Source: Planctomycetota bacterium
Lineage (GTDB): Bacteria; Planctomycetota; UBA11346
Assembly (NCBI GenBank): GCA_022841245.1
Contig: JALHRW010000001.1
Span: forward strand, 33,869-97,868
Length of the DNA stretch: 64,000 bases
Reading direction: 5' to 3'
In this document: positions 25,672 through 35,971 of the stretch, one piece after another
Position numbering within the stretch: the stretch's first letter is position 1
Layout of the letters: each line of letters opens with the position of its first letter
Notes under the pieces: generated by a model
Seen by the model: only the letters and a program-made list of their open reading frames with translations
Database searches by the model: none
Told to the model about the DNA's origin: nothing
Made by a program: the position numbers and the translations under genes

Positions 25672-28600
25672 ATGTCTTGTCGCCCCTTCTTCCCGGCTCG
25701 TCGGATCCCCTGCTTGCCCGGGTGCATACTGGTCTTGCTGGCGACCGGGCTGGCAGCCGCCGACATCACGGTGAACTTCCCGAACGGGGACGAGAATCAG
25801 GTCTATGGCGTGGTCTACACGGGCTGGACCTCGACGGTGGCCGGCACGGTCGACCTGCAACTGCTGAAGGGGGGCGCCCTCTACCAGACCATGGCGACCG
25901 GGCAGTCGGCGAGCGGCACCTTCGTCTACACCCTGCCGGGCGACACCCAGATGGGCGAGGACTTCACGGTACGGGCCGTGCTGTCGACCGGCGCGAGCGA
26001 TACCAGTGATCGCGTATTCCGCATCTCCGGCAACGCCTACGAGAAGATTGTCCCGCTATCCGCCAGCGTCCAGGCCGCACCGGCCCAGATCACCCTAGCC
26101 TGGGGCGCGACCGGATCCGACAGCGGCACCAACAGCTTCACCGGCTACTCGGTGTACCGCCGCATTCCCGGGACGGTGAGCTGGGGCACTGCGTTGGTGA
26201 CCCTGGCGAACACGGCCACCGGCTGGAGCGACACAGCTGTGGCGACGGGTGTTCCCTATGAGTACCGGGTGCTGCGCTTCGGCGGTCTGCGCGGTTCGGC
26301 AGACGGTTTCATCCAGGCCGGACTCGACCTGCCGTTGACCGAGTCGCGTGGCACGGTGGTGCTGGCTGTCGAATCCGGACTGGCGACCGCCCTGGCTCCC
26401 GAGGTCGAGGCACTGCGGAATGATATGCGCGCCGATGGCTGGACCGTCGCGGACATCCAGGCCGCCGCCGTCCAGGTCGGAGCAACCGGCTATGCAGCGG
26501 CCGTCGCCGGGGTGAAGGCGCAGATCAGGGCTGCCTACGATGCCGATCCCTCCCGGGTGAAGCTGGTCTACGTGTTGGGCAATGTGCCGGTGCCATACTC
26601 TGGCCGCATCGTCCCCGACGGCCATTCTGGTGATCACCTGGGCGCCTGGCCCGCCGATGTCTATTATGGCGCCATGAGCGAGCCGTGGACCGACACGACG
26701 GTCAACTACACATCCACCGGAACCCGAAACGTCAATGTGCCTGGTGATGGGAAGTTCGACACCAGCACGCTGACCACCCAGATCGAACTCGGCGTCGGTC
26801 GGGTCGACCTGGCGCGGCTGCCCGTATTCTCGTCCAGCGGCGACGAGCTGGCACTGATCCGCGCCTATCTCACCAAGGCGCATGCCTTCCGCTGTCGCCA
26901 GCGGATCTTTCCGTCGACGGCGATGATCGATGACGAGTTCAAGACCTATGCTGAAGGTTTCGCCGGTTCGGCATGGCGGGGGTATTCGACCCTGGTCGGC
27001 CGGGCCAATGTCCGGGCTGCGCAATGGAATCCGACCCTCACCGCGACTCCGCACCTCCTCGCCTATGGAACTGGTGCCGGGGCCAATGGCGTGGTGTCCA
27101 ACGTGACGACCATCGAGGAGATCCAGCAGTACCGGCCGCAGGCGGTGTTCACCAGCCTGTTCGGCAGCTACTTCGGCGACTGGGACGGAGTCGACAACGT
27201 CCTGCGCGGCATCCTTGGACCCGGCGCCGGCCTGACCTGTTTCTGGTCGGGCAGGCCATATTGGCAGATGCATCAGCTGGCCACCGGTGCCACCTTCGGC
27301 GACCTGGCCAGGATCAATTTTAACGCCGACGGCACCAGCTACCCCAACTCGGGCGATTCGCAGCGCAAGGTCCACATCGCCCTGATGGGCGATCCCACCT
27401 TGCGCCTGCATCCGGTGGCCATGCCCGGCGCCGTCGTGGCCCGTGGCATGGCGGGCGGCATCGAACTGCGCTGGAACGCCTCCGCCGACGGCGCGGCGGC
27501 CGGCTACCACGTCTACCGGGCGGCCACGGCGGCGGGACCGTTCACCCGCCTGTCGGGCAGCTCCGCCACGGCCGGCAACCCCTCGGGATCGCCGCTGACC
27601 GCCTTGAGCTATGCAGATGGAATGGCCGGAAACGGAACGACCTGGACCTACCTGGTGCGGACGGTGAAACGTGAAGTGACCCCGAGCGGCACCTACTGGA
27701 ACCAGAGCGTCGGGGTCATGGCCACGGCAACCGCCGGGATGGCCACTCCCTTCGCCCCGACGGGGTTGACCGTGCGTGCAGCCTCGCGCAGCGCCTTCCA
27801 GTTGGCCTGGCAGGATCGGTCCTCGGACGAAACCTCCTTCGTGGTCGAACGCAGCGCCGGCTCGACAGGGACCTGGGCCACCGTCGCGACCCTGGCAGCC
27901 AACACCACCGCCTGGAACGACAGCGGCTTGGCCGCCGGCACCATCTATTGGTACCGCGTGCGCGCGGCCAACGCGGCCGGATCATCGGCCGCCTCGGCCT
28001 CCGCCGCAGATACTGGCACCCCAGGTGTGCTCAGCATGGTGGCCACCTACGTGAGTACCGACCGCAACGGCAGCGCGGTCACGGTCAGCGTGCAACGTAC
28101 CGGCGGCGACATCGACACGGTGCAGTGCTCCTTCACCGACGCCCAGATGACCGCGCTGGCGGGGACCGACTACGTCGCCTCCTCGGGTGTCCTCACCTGG
28201 GGGCACCGCGACAGTTCGCTGCGCACCATCACCTTCAGCCTGCCCCCCAGGCCGCTGCCGCGCCTCGACGCAGCATTCCGCGTCACCATCTCAGCGCCGA
28301 CAAACGGCGCCGTGCTGGGGACGCAGAAGTGGACCCAAATCCTCCTGGTGAACAGCGATGCCAATGTCCTGCCGGCCGGCTGGAGTTCGGAGATGCTGTC
28401 GGGACTTGCGGCGAGCGGGGCCGCGCGCTGGGACGGCAGCGCTTTCAGCGTCTCCTCGGATTCGCGCAAGAACCTGGACATGTCACGCTTCGCATATCGG
28501 ACGATTAGCGGGGACTTCGACTTCCGCATGCGCGTCCTGCGACTGGACGGGACCATGTATGGTGGCAATTGCATGGCGATGGTCCGGGCCGACCTGACCG

Positions 28601-30042
28601 CCAGCTCGATCGCCACCGAGGTCCTGCTGACCGGTCCATCCGGAGGCATCGTCGACAACCGGCGATCGGCCACCAGCGGCGCCGTCACCTCCGGCGGTCT
28701 GGCCTGGGGCCATTCCGTGCCGGTGTGGCTGCGCATCCAACGTTCAGCCGGGACACTCGCCACCTTCAAGTCGACCGATGGGACGACCTGGAACCAGGTC
28801 TCCACTGGCGCCGACACGCTGCCAGTCACGACGCTGGTCGGCTTCGGGGCCTGCAGCAACGATTCGCCGGCCATGCTGGGCATCGCGGTCGTCGATCAGG
28901 TGCAGTTGCTGTCCCTGGGGACTTCGCCGCCGACCGCGACCCTGACAGCCGGCAACGTGAGTGGCGCCGGCGCGGCCACGCATGCCATCCAGGTGCGCTA
29001 TGCTGATCCGGACGGGGTCAACGTCTCTTCCATCGGCGGCGGTGACCTGCGGGTGACCAACGCGGCCGGGACCCAGCTGCCCCCGACCCTCGCCGGCATC
29101 GACACGGCCGGCAACGGGACTCCGCGGACGGCCACCTACCTGGTGCCGGCGCCTGGAGGCAGCTGGGATGCAACGGACAACGGCACCTACACGGTGGCAC
29201 TGCTCGAAGCTGCGGTTCAGGACATCGGCGGAACAGCAACCCCGGGCCAGATTCTCGGCACCTTCCAGGTGTCGATCGCCACGTCCGCTGTCGCCCCGGT
29301 GATCACCGAGGGCGCCACCGCCACGGCGACAATGTCCGAGGACGGCAGCCCCAACGCGTTCGTGCTGGTCCTGCACGCCACGGATGCGGACTCGGCGACC
29401 TTGGCCTGGTCGGTAGCGACCCAGGCCGGGCACGGCACCGCCGCCGTGTCGGCGGGCGGGCTCAGCACGGCCGTCACCTATGTTCCGGCGAGCAACTGGA
29501 ACGGCAGCGATACCTTCGTGGTGCAGGTCAGCGATGGCGTGCTGAGCGACAGCATCGCGGTGACGGTGACGGTACAGGCGGTGAACGACGCGCCGGTGTA
29601 CACGGCAGGGCCGCTGGTGAGCGGATCGGCCGTGGCGGGGCAGAACCTGATGTGCAGCTCCGGAAGCTGGAATGACAACCGTGACACGGCTGTGGGTGGG
29701 ACGTCGACCTGTTCCTACGCCTATCAATGGTGGCTGGCAGACGATGCGTTGGGCGCAAATCCCATGGCCATCGCCGGGGCGACATCCAGTGCATATGTCC
29801 TGCTGACCACCGATGCTGGACGCTGGGTACGCTGCCAGGTGACCTGCAGCGATGACGGGGTGGGGTCGCCCGCGGTACGATCGGCGACCGCGGAATCAGC
29901 CTGGATGCAGGTGACGACCCCAACGGGCAGCGGCTCGGCGGCTGGCACCCAGGGGAACGGTGGCGGTGGAGGCTGCGGTGCGGGTGTCCTCAGCCTGCTG
30001 ATCGGCGTGTTCCTGGTAAGCCTGCGTCAGCGCCGGCGCTGA
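25672..30042 (+). CDS. Giant multidomain surface protein with fn3 repeats and C-terminal sorting signal
   Basis: 1456 residues from ATG 25672, chosen because GGAGG lies 4 bases upstream; an in-frame ATG at 25645 sits too close to the operator. After a signal peptide come fn3 modules (about 115-215, 580-690, 693-785). Between the first two is a C25/gingipain-like region (VVLAVESG near 226, Cys523 in GLTCFWSG, LMGDPTLRL near 570); the catalytic His of gingipains is not evident. A Calx-beta-like part (785-900), a DUF1349/concanavalin-like module (905-1080) and cadherin-like/Ig modules (1190-1410) follow. The tail GGGGGCGAG, a hydrophobic helix and RQRRR form a CTERM-type sorting signal. Probably anchored at or released from the cell surface, binding polysaccharide. 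Confidence 0.82.
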   Translation: MSCRPFFPARRIPCLPGCILVLLATGLAAADITVNFPNGDENQVYGVVYTGWTSTVAGTVDLQLLKGGALYQTMATGQSASGTFVYTLPGDTQMGEDFTVRAVLSTGASDTSDRVFRISGNAYEKIVPLSASVQAAPAQITLAWGATGSDSGTNSFTGYSVYRRIPGTVSWGTALVTLANTATGWSDTAVATGVPYEYRVLRFGGLRGSADGFIQAGLDLPLTESRGTVVLAVESGLATALAPEVEALRNDMRADGWTVADIQAAAVQVGATGYAAAVAGVKAQIRAAYDADPSRVKLVYVLGNVPVPYSGRIVPDGHSGDHLGAWPADVYYGAMSEPWTDTTVNYTSTGTRNVNVPGDGKFDTSTLTTQIELGVGRVDLARLPVFSSSGDELALIRAYLTKAHAFRCRQRIFPSTAMIDDEFKTYAEGFAGSAWRGYSTLVGRANVRAAQWNPTLTATPHLLAYGTGAGANGVVSNVTTIEEIQQYRPQAVFTSLFGSYFGDWDGVDNVLRGILGPGAGLTCFWSGRPYWQMHQLATGATFGDLARINFNADGTSYPNSGDSQRKVHIALMGDPTLRLHPVAMPGAVVARGMAGGIELRWNASADGAAAGYHVYRAATAAGPFTRLSGSSATAGNPSGSPLTALSYADGMAGNGTTWTYLVRTVKREVTPSGTYWNQSVGVMATATAGMATPFAPTGLTVRAASRSAFQLAWQDRSSDETSFVVERSAGSTGTWATVATLAANTTAWNDSGLAAGTIYWYRVRAANAAGSSAASASAADTGTPGVLSMVATYVSTDRNGSAVTVSVQRTGGDIDTVQCSFTDAQMTALAGTDYVASSGVLTWGHRDSSLRTITFSLPPRPLPRLDAAFRVTISAPTNGAVLGTQKWTQILLVNSDANVLPAGWSSEMLSGLAASGAARWDGSAFSVSSDSRKNLDMSRFAYRTISGDFDFRMRVLRLDGTMYGGNCMAMVRADLTASSIATEVLLTGPSGGIVDNRRSATSGAVTSGGLAWGHSVPVWLRIQRSAGTLATFKSTDGTTWNQVSTGADTLPVTTLVGFGACSNDSPAMLGIAVVDQVQLLSLGTSPPTATLTAGNVSGAGAATHAIQVRYADPDGVNVSSIGGGDLRVTNAAGTQLPPTLAGIDTAGNGTPRTATYLVPAPGGSWDATDNGTYTVALLEAAVQDIGGTATPGQILGTFQVSIATSAVAPVITEGATATATMSEDGSPNAFVLVLHATDADSATLAWSVATQAGHGTAAVSAGGLSTAVTYVPASNWNGSDTFVVQVSDGVLSDSIAVTVTVQAVNDAPVYTAGPLVSGSAVAGQNLMCSSGSWNDNRDTAVGGTSTCSYAYQWWLADDALGANPMAIAGATSSAYVLLTTDAGRWVRCQVTCSDDGVGSPAVRSATAESAWMQVTTPTGSGSAAGTQGNGGGGGCGAGVLSLLIGVFLVSLRQRRR

Positions 30043-30072
30043 CAACCCCTGAACACAGATCGGACCTCTGCC

Positions 30073-33000
30073 ATGATCGCACGCCTGCTGACCGCCATCG
30101 TCCTCTGCACCGGTCTGGAGGCTGTCGACTTCGCCTGGTGCGAAGGCGAGTCGCCCGCCGCCAAGCCGGTCTTGCCCGAGGGGCTGAGCGCGGCGGCGGT
30201 GAAATACGGCGATGCTTGGGGCCTCAGCCGCATCATGTCGGATGGCAGGATCCTGCATGTGAACGTCGGCGATGCCGAGGTCGCCAGACTGCTGCCCGAT
30301 GGTCTGACCTTCGGCTACGATCTGACGCTGCGCACGGCCGGCCGGCAGGAGGTGTGGGCGCGCATCGGCTACGAGCGGGTCCGCTCGCCGCTGCGTTGGC
30401 GCGTCGCCGGCGGCGCCTGGCAAGACTGCGGCAACGATGCCCCGACCCAGGATGTGCAGCAGATCCAGACCTGGAATGAATTGGCCTGGGCCCGGCTCGG
30501 CGAGATCGAAGCCAAGACCGGCACCCTGCGGATCGAGATCCAGTGGATCCGCCCCGAGCGCAAGGACGGTGACAAGGTCAAGGTCGAGCGCATCCTCGGC
30601 ATGCTCGACGCCCTGTGCGTCGCCGCCCCCGGCACGTTCCGCCCCGACGGACGTTGGAAGCCGGGCGAGGACCATCGCGACGAGGCGGCCCGCGCGGCGG
30701 AAGCCCAGCTGTTCAAGCTGCCCGAACCAGGGCCAGCCGGCGAACGCAGCGCCGTCGCCCTGACCGGGGCCTGGCAGATGGCGCACTGGGAGGAGTCCTT
30801 CGCCGCCGCTCCGGGGCGCAACCCGGAAGGCCGCCTGGAGGGTGTCGCGGCCCTGCCGTCCTTCGCTGGCCTCCGCTGGTACGCCCTGCAGGTGCCGGGT
30901 GATCGCAACCAGCAGCGTCCCGAGGCTTCCTTCCAGCATCGTCTGATCGCGCGCTGCCGCGTCGAGGTGCCGAAGGCGCATGCCGGGCGCTCGTTCCATC
31001 TCGCCATCGAGCGCTTCAACACCCTTGTCACGGTGTTCGTCAACGGCGTCGCCTGCGGCTGGTCGAAGGACCACAGCACCGCCTGGCAGGTCGACGTCAG
31101 CGCGGGGGTGAAACCGGGCCAGATCAACGAGATCGCGATGGTGATCAAGGACCGCTACTACTCGCTCGACGGCTCCAAGGATGCGAAGCACGGCTGGCTG
31201 GGCTTCCGCAACCTGCCCAACGGCTTCCTCACCGACAACATGGGCGTCTGCGCCCAGCACGACCTGCCGGTCGTCTCCGATCCCACGGTCGGCATCACCG
31301 AACCGGCGACCCTGGTCGCCACCGGGCCGGCCTATGCAGCCGACCTCTTCGTGAAGACCTCGGTCAAGAACCGGCGCATCGCCGTCGAGACGACGCTCGC
31401 CAATCCGGGTGCGGCGCGCACCGTCAGCGTCGCGTTGTCCGCCGTGCCATGGTCGCGGGATGGTGCGGCGGCGAAGCCGGCCAAGCAGCTGCAGGCAGTC
31501 CAGGTCGCCCTGGCGGCCGGTGAAACGAAGGTGGTCGAGATCGCCGAGGCCTGGGCCGATGCGAAACTGTGGTGGCCGGATGACGTCAACCTCTACCAGC
31601 TCGTCGCGACGGTCACCGAGGGGGGCAAGGCGATCGACGTCAGCCGCACCCGCTTCGGCTTCCGCGAGTGGTCGTGGGACAGCCATGTGTTCCGGCTCAA
31701 CGGGGTGAAGTGGCAGCTGTGGGGCGACTGCGACCACAACACCGACGCCCAGGCGATGACGGCGCAGGCCGGACGCAGCGGGCAGAACACCGCCCGCCTG
31801 TGGACCAACGGCGGTCTGAAGGGCATGACCCGCGACCAGACCCTGGCCTGGTTCGACGAGACCGGCATGGTCGTGCGCACGTCGGGCATCTTCGATGGCC
31901 AGCTGGCGAACTTCGGCATCGGCCTGGTCGAGGAGGTGATGGTCGACGGCAAGAAGGTGCGCCGGGCCAAGGCCAGCCTGATGACCAACTGGAAGTCGCA
32001 GCTCGCGGCCTGGGTGAAGGCCGAGCGCAACCACCCCTCGATCGCCATCTGGTCGGTCGAGAACGAAGTCGTCTTCGTCAACGCCTGCAACCTGGGCATG
32101 GCCGACCTGTTCGAGCCGCAGGCCAGCGATGCGATCCGCAACGTGGTGATGAAGCTCGACCCGACGCGGCCCGCCATGGTCGACGGCGGCAACGCGCTCA
32201 AGGATGAGAGCCTGCCGGTCAACGGCGCGCACTACACCGAGATGTACAACCTGCATTGGCGCGACCTGCCCGACGCCAGCTACAGCCGGGACCACTGGTA
32301 CACGCCGGAGGCCAAGAGCCGCAACATGTGGCGCTTCGTGCCGGACCGGCCGATCTTCAAGGGCGAGGTGTTCTTCGCCAGCGGCTACGGCACCGAGCAG
32401 TTCGCCACCATCGGCGGCGAGCGCTGCTTCATCGGCATTGGCGAGACCGGCGACGCGATGCGCCGGCTCGGCCAGATCTTCAACGAGGGCTGGCGCTGGG
32501 GCGAGGTCGCCGCCTGGCAGCACTGGCTGGGTGGCGGCTTCGGCCGCTACTGGAATGGCTGGCAGCCGGTCGCGGTGCTGTGCCGCCAGTGGGATACCAC
32601 CTTCGCCCCCGGGCAGACCGTCGAGCGCACCCTGCGGGTGTTCAACAACACCTCGAAGGCCGACCCGGTCACCGCGACGTGGGAACTGCAACTCGACGGC
32701 AAACGGATCGGCGGCGAGAGCCGGGAGTTCGCGCTGGCGCCGGGCAGCGAGCAGGAATGGACGGTGCGTCTCACCCTGCCCAAGGTCCCGGCCGCAGTGC
32801 GCGGCTCGTTCGTGCTCGGCGCCACGCGCGGTGGCGCCGCAATCTACCGCGACGAGCGCGAGATCCGCGTCCTCGTCCCGGCGCTGGTGGCGAAACCCGG
32901 GCTGCCGGCGGCGGAGCTGGTGGTGTGCGATCCCAAGGGGACGGTCACGGCCCATCTGCAGGCGCGTGGCATCCCCTTCACCGCGACGACGTCGATCGAC

Positions 33001-35289
33001 GCCATCCCGGCCGGGACCAAGGTCCTGGTCCTCGGTCCCGACAGCATCCCGATCGAGCGGGTGAGCGATCCCCTGTGGTACGATCGCGCCGTGCGCGGAC
33101 TGAAGGTGGTGGTGCTCGACCAGCGCTATCCCCTGCGCTACCGCGCCCTGCCCGCCGACCTCGAGCCGCTCGACGAGGAGCCCACGGTGTGGGCGCGCAT
33201 GCAGGCCAAGGCGGCTGGCGCCACGCCCGAGCTGCGCGGCCGCTACGGCTTCATCGAGGACGTCGCGCATCCGATCTTCGTCGGCCTGGTACAGGACGAC
33301 TTCTTCACCTGGGGCGCCGACCACGTCGTCTACCGCAATCCCTACCGCAAGGGCAGCAGCGGCTACCGCTCGCTGTTCCAGTGCGAAGAGGGCCTGGCCG
33401 GCACCGCCCTGGCCGAGTGCCAGACCGGCGACGGCCTGATGCTGTTGTGCCAGCTGGCGATCGGCGAAAAGCTGGCCACCTGCGCCGTGGCCCAGCAGGT
33501 CTTCGGCCAGATGCTCAACCACGCCGCGGCTTACGCCCCGGTGCGCCGTCAGGTCAGCGTCGCCGCCGGCCCCGCCATCGCCGGCGTGATCGCCGCCTCC
33601 GGGGTGCAGCAGCGGACCGTCGCCGATCCGCTAGCCGCCATCGCCGCAGACGGCATCGCCGTGGTCGAGGCCAGCCCGGCCAACCTCGGCCTCCTGGCCG
33701 GCAAGGCCGACGGCGTGCGGGCCTGGTGCGCCAAGGGCAACTGGCTGATGCTCTGGGGCGTCACCCCCGAAGGCCTCGCCGACTTCAACCGCCTGGTCAG
33801 CGTCGACCACGTCCTGCGTCCGTTCTCGACCGAGCGCGTGCTGATGGCGGTGCCGGCCGACGCGCTGACCGCCGGCCTGACCCTGCGCGACGTGGTGATG
33901 GACACCGGCCAGAACATGTACCCGTGGATGGCGCTGAAGCGGCCCGACGCCGACCAGTTCAGTTGGATCGTCGACCACACCGACATCGCCCCGTTCTGCG
34001 CCTTCCCGTCGCCGACCGCGATGGGCAAGGCAAGCGACAGCGATCCCGGCGCCGACCACTGGCCGCGCAACATGGTCAACGGCTTCACCAGCGCCGACAA
34101 CTGGTGCTTCTGTTACACCATCATCATGGACAAGGGGCATAAGCTGAAGTGGACGCTGACCCTGCCCAAGGAGGAGGAGATCACCGCGCTGAAGATCCAG
34201 CCCAGCCGCCTGTATCACCCGATCACGCGTATGAACCTCTACTTCGACGAGGACCCGGTCCCAGTTCCTGCCGAACTGCGCATCGATCCCGGGGTGCAGG
34301 AGGTGGCCATCGCGCCGCGCAAGGCGCGCAAGGTCACGCTCGAAGTAGCAACGTGGGCCGAGCGCGGCGACGCCAACATCGTGGTGATCGACAACCTCTG
34401 GCTGACAGTGAAGCGCCCCGACGCCTACCTCAGGCGGGTGAAGCCGCTGCTGAATATCGGCGGCCTAGTGCGCTATGACGAAGGCAGGGGAGGCATCGTG
34501 CTGAACCAGCTCAAACCGGTCGAACGCGAGGTGAACCCGGCCAATGCGATCAAGAAGCAGAGCATCGCCAACACCCTGCTCGCCAACCTCGGGGCGGTTT
34601 CCGCCGGCCGCAGGACGGTGGTGGTCAGCAGCCAGCTGAAGTACGACCCGCTCGTGCTGCCGGTCGAGCAGTGCACCGCCTACGTCGGCCGCGGCAAGCA
34701 GCCGGCCTGGTGGGACGGGCCGACCGATCTCGCCGCCATGCCGGCTGGCGAGCAGGTCTTCGCCGGGGTGCGCTTCCTGCTGCCGCGGTTTACCACCTCG
34801 CCGGTGCCGACCGCCTACATGCTGCGCGGCCGCGGCGGCACCGTGCGGACCGACCGCATCGAGCAACTGCCGGTGGGACGCAAGGCCGATGCCCTGTTCT
34901 TCCTGCACACCCACAACGACCGTGGCGATCTGGGCCGGCATCTGCAGTGGATGAAGGAGCGCAGCCGCGCCGGCCTGGATCCAGGCGAGATCCCGGTCGT
35001 GCTGACTTACGCCGTGCGCTATGCCGACGGCCAGACGGCGGAGGTCCCGGTGCGCTGGGGCCGTGACATCAGCAACTGGCTGTCGCGCGAGCCCACCGGC
35101 CGGATCAACGCCGCTGTCGGTTGGGCCGGGACGGCCGCCGCGGACGGGCAGCAACCGGTCATCTACGTCATGCAGTGGACCAACCCGCGTCCCGACGCGG
35201 TGATCGCCGCCATCGACCTGGTCGCCGGCGAAGAGCGATGGGGCTCCCCGGCCGTCTTCGCCATCACCGCGGCAAGCCAGGTGAAGTGA
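30073..35289 (+). CDS. Exported GH2-type glycoside hydrolase (beta-galactosidase-like), 1738 aa
   Basis: Signal peptide of about 18 residues, then a galactose-binding-like domain (about 290-380: FNTLVTVFVNG, AWQVDVSAGVKPG), an immunoglobulin-like domain, and the GH2 TIM barrel from about 560. The proton donor is Glu665 in IWSVENEV (the WxxxNE signature), and the probable nucleophile is Glu765 in IFKGEVFF. Large C-terminal extensions (about 850-1738) include a Rossmann-like segment and further beta modules, making it much longer than ordinary GH2 enzymes (around 1000). It should cleave beta-linked galactosides, mannosides or uronides outside the cytoplasm. It starts 30 bp after the giant surface protein. 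Its last 85 bp recur at 35796-35880. Confidence 0.87.
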   Translation: MIARLLTAIVLCTGLEAVDFAWCEGESPAAKPVLPEGLSAAAVKYGDAWGLSRIMSDGRILHVNVGDAEVARLLPDGLTFGYDLTLRTAGRQEVWARIGYERVRSPLRWRVAGGAWQDCGNDAPTQDVQQIQTWNELAWARLGEIEAKTGTLRIEIQWIRPERKDGDKVKVERILGMLDALCVAAPGTFRPDGRWKPGEDHRDEAARAAEAQLFKLPEPGPAGERSAVALTGAWQMAHWEESFAAAPGRNPEGRLEGVAALPSFAGLRWYALQVPGDRNQQRPEASFQHRLIARCRVEVPKAHAGRSFHLAIERFNTLVTVFVNGVACGWSKDHSTAWQVDVSAGVKPGQINEIAMVIKDRYYSLDGSKDAKHGWLGFRNLPNGFLTDNMGVCAQHDLPVVSDPTVGITEPATLVATGPAYAADLFVKTSVKNRRIAVETTLANPGAARTVSVALSAVPWSRDGAAAKPAKQLQAVQVALAAGETKVVEIAEAWADAKLWWPDDVNLYQLVATVTEGGKAIDVSRTRFGFREWSWDSHVFRLNGVKWQLWGDCDHNTDAQAMTAQAGRSGQNTARLWTNGGLKGMTRDQTLAWFDETGMVVRTSGIFDGQLANFGIGLVEEVMVDGKKVRRAKASLMTNWKSQLAAWVKAERNHPSIAIWSVENEVVFVNACNLGMADLFEPQASDAIRNVVMKLDPTRPAMVDGGNALKDESLPVNGAHYTEMYNLHWRDLPDASYSRDHWYTPEAKSRNMWRFVPDRPIFKGEVFFASGYGTEQFATIGGERCFIGIGETGDAMRRLGQIFNEGWRWGEVAAWQHWLGGGFGRYWNGWQPVAVLCRQWDTTFAPGQTVERTLRVFNNTSKADPVTATWELQLDGKRIGGESREFALAPGSEQEWTVRLTLPKVPAAVRGSFVLGATRGGAAIYRDEREIRVLVPALVAKPGLPAAELVVCDPKGTVTAHLQARGIPFTATTSIDAIPAGTKVLVLGPDSIPIERVSDPLWYDRAVRGLKVVVLDQRYPLRYRALPADLEPLDEEPTVWARMQAKAAGATPELRGRYGFIEDVAHPIFVGLVQDDFFTWGADHVVYRNPYRKGSSGYRSLFQCEEGLAGTALAECQTGDGLMLLCQLAIGEKLATCAVAQQVFGQMLNHAAAYAPVRRQVSVAAGPAIAGVIAASGVQQRTVADPLAAIAADGIAVVEASPANLGLLAGKADGVRAWCAKGNWLMLWGVTPEGLADFNRLVSVDHVLRPFSTERVLMAVPADALTAGLTLRDVVMDTGQNMYPWMALKRPDADQFSWIVDHTDIAPFCAFPSPTAMGKASDSDPGADHWPRNMVNGFTSADNWCFCYTIIMDKGHKLKWTLTLPKEEEITALKIQPSRLYHPITRMNLYFDEDPVPVPAELRIDPGVQEVAIAPRKARKVTLEVATWAERGDANIVVIDNLWLTVKRPDAYLRRVKPLLNIGGLVRYDEGRGGIVLNQLKPVEREVNPANAIKKQSIANTLLANLGAVSAGRRTVVVSSQLKYDPLVLPVEQCTAYVGRGKQPAWWDGPTDLAAMPAGEQVFAGVRFLLPRFTTSPVPTAYMLRGRGGTVRTDRIEQLPVGRKADALFFLHTHNDRGDLGRHLQWMKERSRAGLDPGEIPVVLTYAVRYADGQTAEVPVRWGRDISNWLSREPTGRINAAVGWAGTAAADGQQPVIYVMQWTNPRPDAVIAAIDLVAGEERWGSPAVFAITAASQVK

Positions 35290-35328
35290 CATGATTCTGA
35301 CATCCACCCCCCAAACGAGGAAGAAGAC

Positions 35329-35727
35329 ATGAGAACGTGCATCATCGCCATGCTTGCGCTGCTGGTCACGCAGACGCTCCACGCCGCCGAATTCACCGTT
35401 GCGTCCCTGAGCGCGGACGTGGAAGCGACTGCCGCTGAGTTGCAGGCCGTGAACTCGAAGGCCGGGGCTGAGGCCTTCGTCAAGGCACACATGCTGCCGG
35501 CGACGGTCGCAAAGCTCAAGGCCGCGGACCAGCTGGATCCGATTATGGAGATATTCAGCGGAGAAAATGCGATCAAGGCGCAACAGGTCGCATCGCTGAA
35601 GCAACTCGATTTCAAACGTGTCGCCATCGATGCCGCGCGGCAGATGATGACGGTCCCCTCGCAGGCTGCGGCTGATGAGAAGACCGATTTCGTCCTGGTC
35701 GACAATCATTGGTACATCGCGAACTGA
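35329..35727 (+). CDS. Small exported protein, paralogue A (132 aa)
   Basis: Signal peptide MRTCIIAMLALLVTQTLHAA, then a helical domain (SLSADVEATAAELQAVNSKA) and the conserved end FKRVAIDAARQMMTVPSQ...HWYIAN. A purine-rich ribosome site (GAGGAAGAAG) precedes the start. No known family recognised. Closely related to the product of 36523-36915. It follows the GH2 gene by 39 bp and precedes the duplication scar, so it seems to be part of a repeated GH2/small-protein/hydrolase cassette. Confidence 0.72.
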   Translation: MRTCIIAMLALLVTQTLHAAEFTVASLSADVEATAAELQAVNSKAGAEAFVKAHMLPATVAKLKAADQLDPIMEIFSGENAIKAQQVASLKQLDFKRVAIDAARQMMTVPSQAAADEKTDFVLVDNHWYIAN

Positions 35728-35760
35728 CCGGGAACGACAATGCACAGCCGTTTAGTCCTC

Positions 35761-35800
35761 CTGCTCCGCGGTGAACGCCACTGCTCCGCGGTGAACGCCA
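35761..35800 (+). repeat. Two perfect tandem copies of a 20-bp unit
   Basis: CTGCTCCGCGGTGAACGCCA at 35761-35780 is repeated exactly at 35781-35800. It sits at the junction between hydrolase-like start sequence and GH2 tail sequence, and probably marks the recombination or slippage point. Confidence 0.95.
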
Positions 35801-35880
35801 CCATCGACATGGTCGCCGGCGAGGAGAGATGGGGCTCCCCGGCCGTCTTCGCGATCACCGCGGCGAGCCAGATGAAGTGA
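35796..35880 (+). repeat. Second copy of the GH2 gene's last 85 bp
   Basis: Matches 35205-35289, including the stop codon, with seven substitutions over 85 bp. Several differences are synonymous, which suggests the copy once belonged to a translated gene. The flanks differ. Confidence 0.92.
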
Positions 35881-35971
35881 TGAGACTAAATCGCAATGGC
35901 TTTTGTGATTCACCAAAGAGTTAGCGCGAGGCGATGGTAGATGATCCAATATCACCCAAGGAGTCTGATCA

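Larger units (their letters stand above)
35740..35880 (+). pseudogene. 46-codon chimera: hydrolase-like start fused to GH2 tail
   Basis: An open frame from ATG 35740 begins like the gene at 36917 (MHSRLVLLL against MRYQLVLLL), passes through two copies of a 20-bp repeat, and ends as the GH2 C-terminus (AGEERWGSPAVFAITAAS). It looks like the join left after most of a duplicated cassette was deleted. Unlikely to make a functional protein, although it has a start at the expected distance after the preceding stop. Confidence 0.72.

Noticed and set aside
29896-33522. 1208-codon open frame on the minus strand opposite the GH2 gene
   Set aside because: It is the complement of a well-supported glycosidase and has low-complexity Gly/Ala/His/Arg composition, an artefact of high GC.
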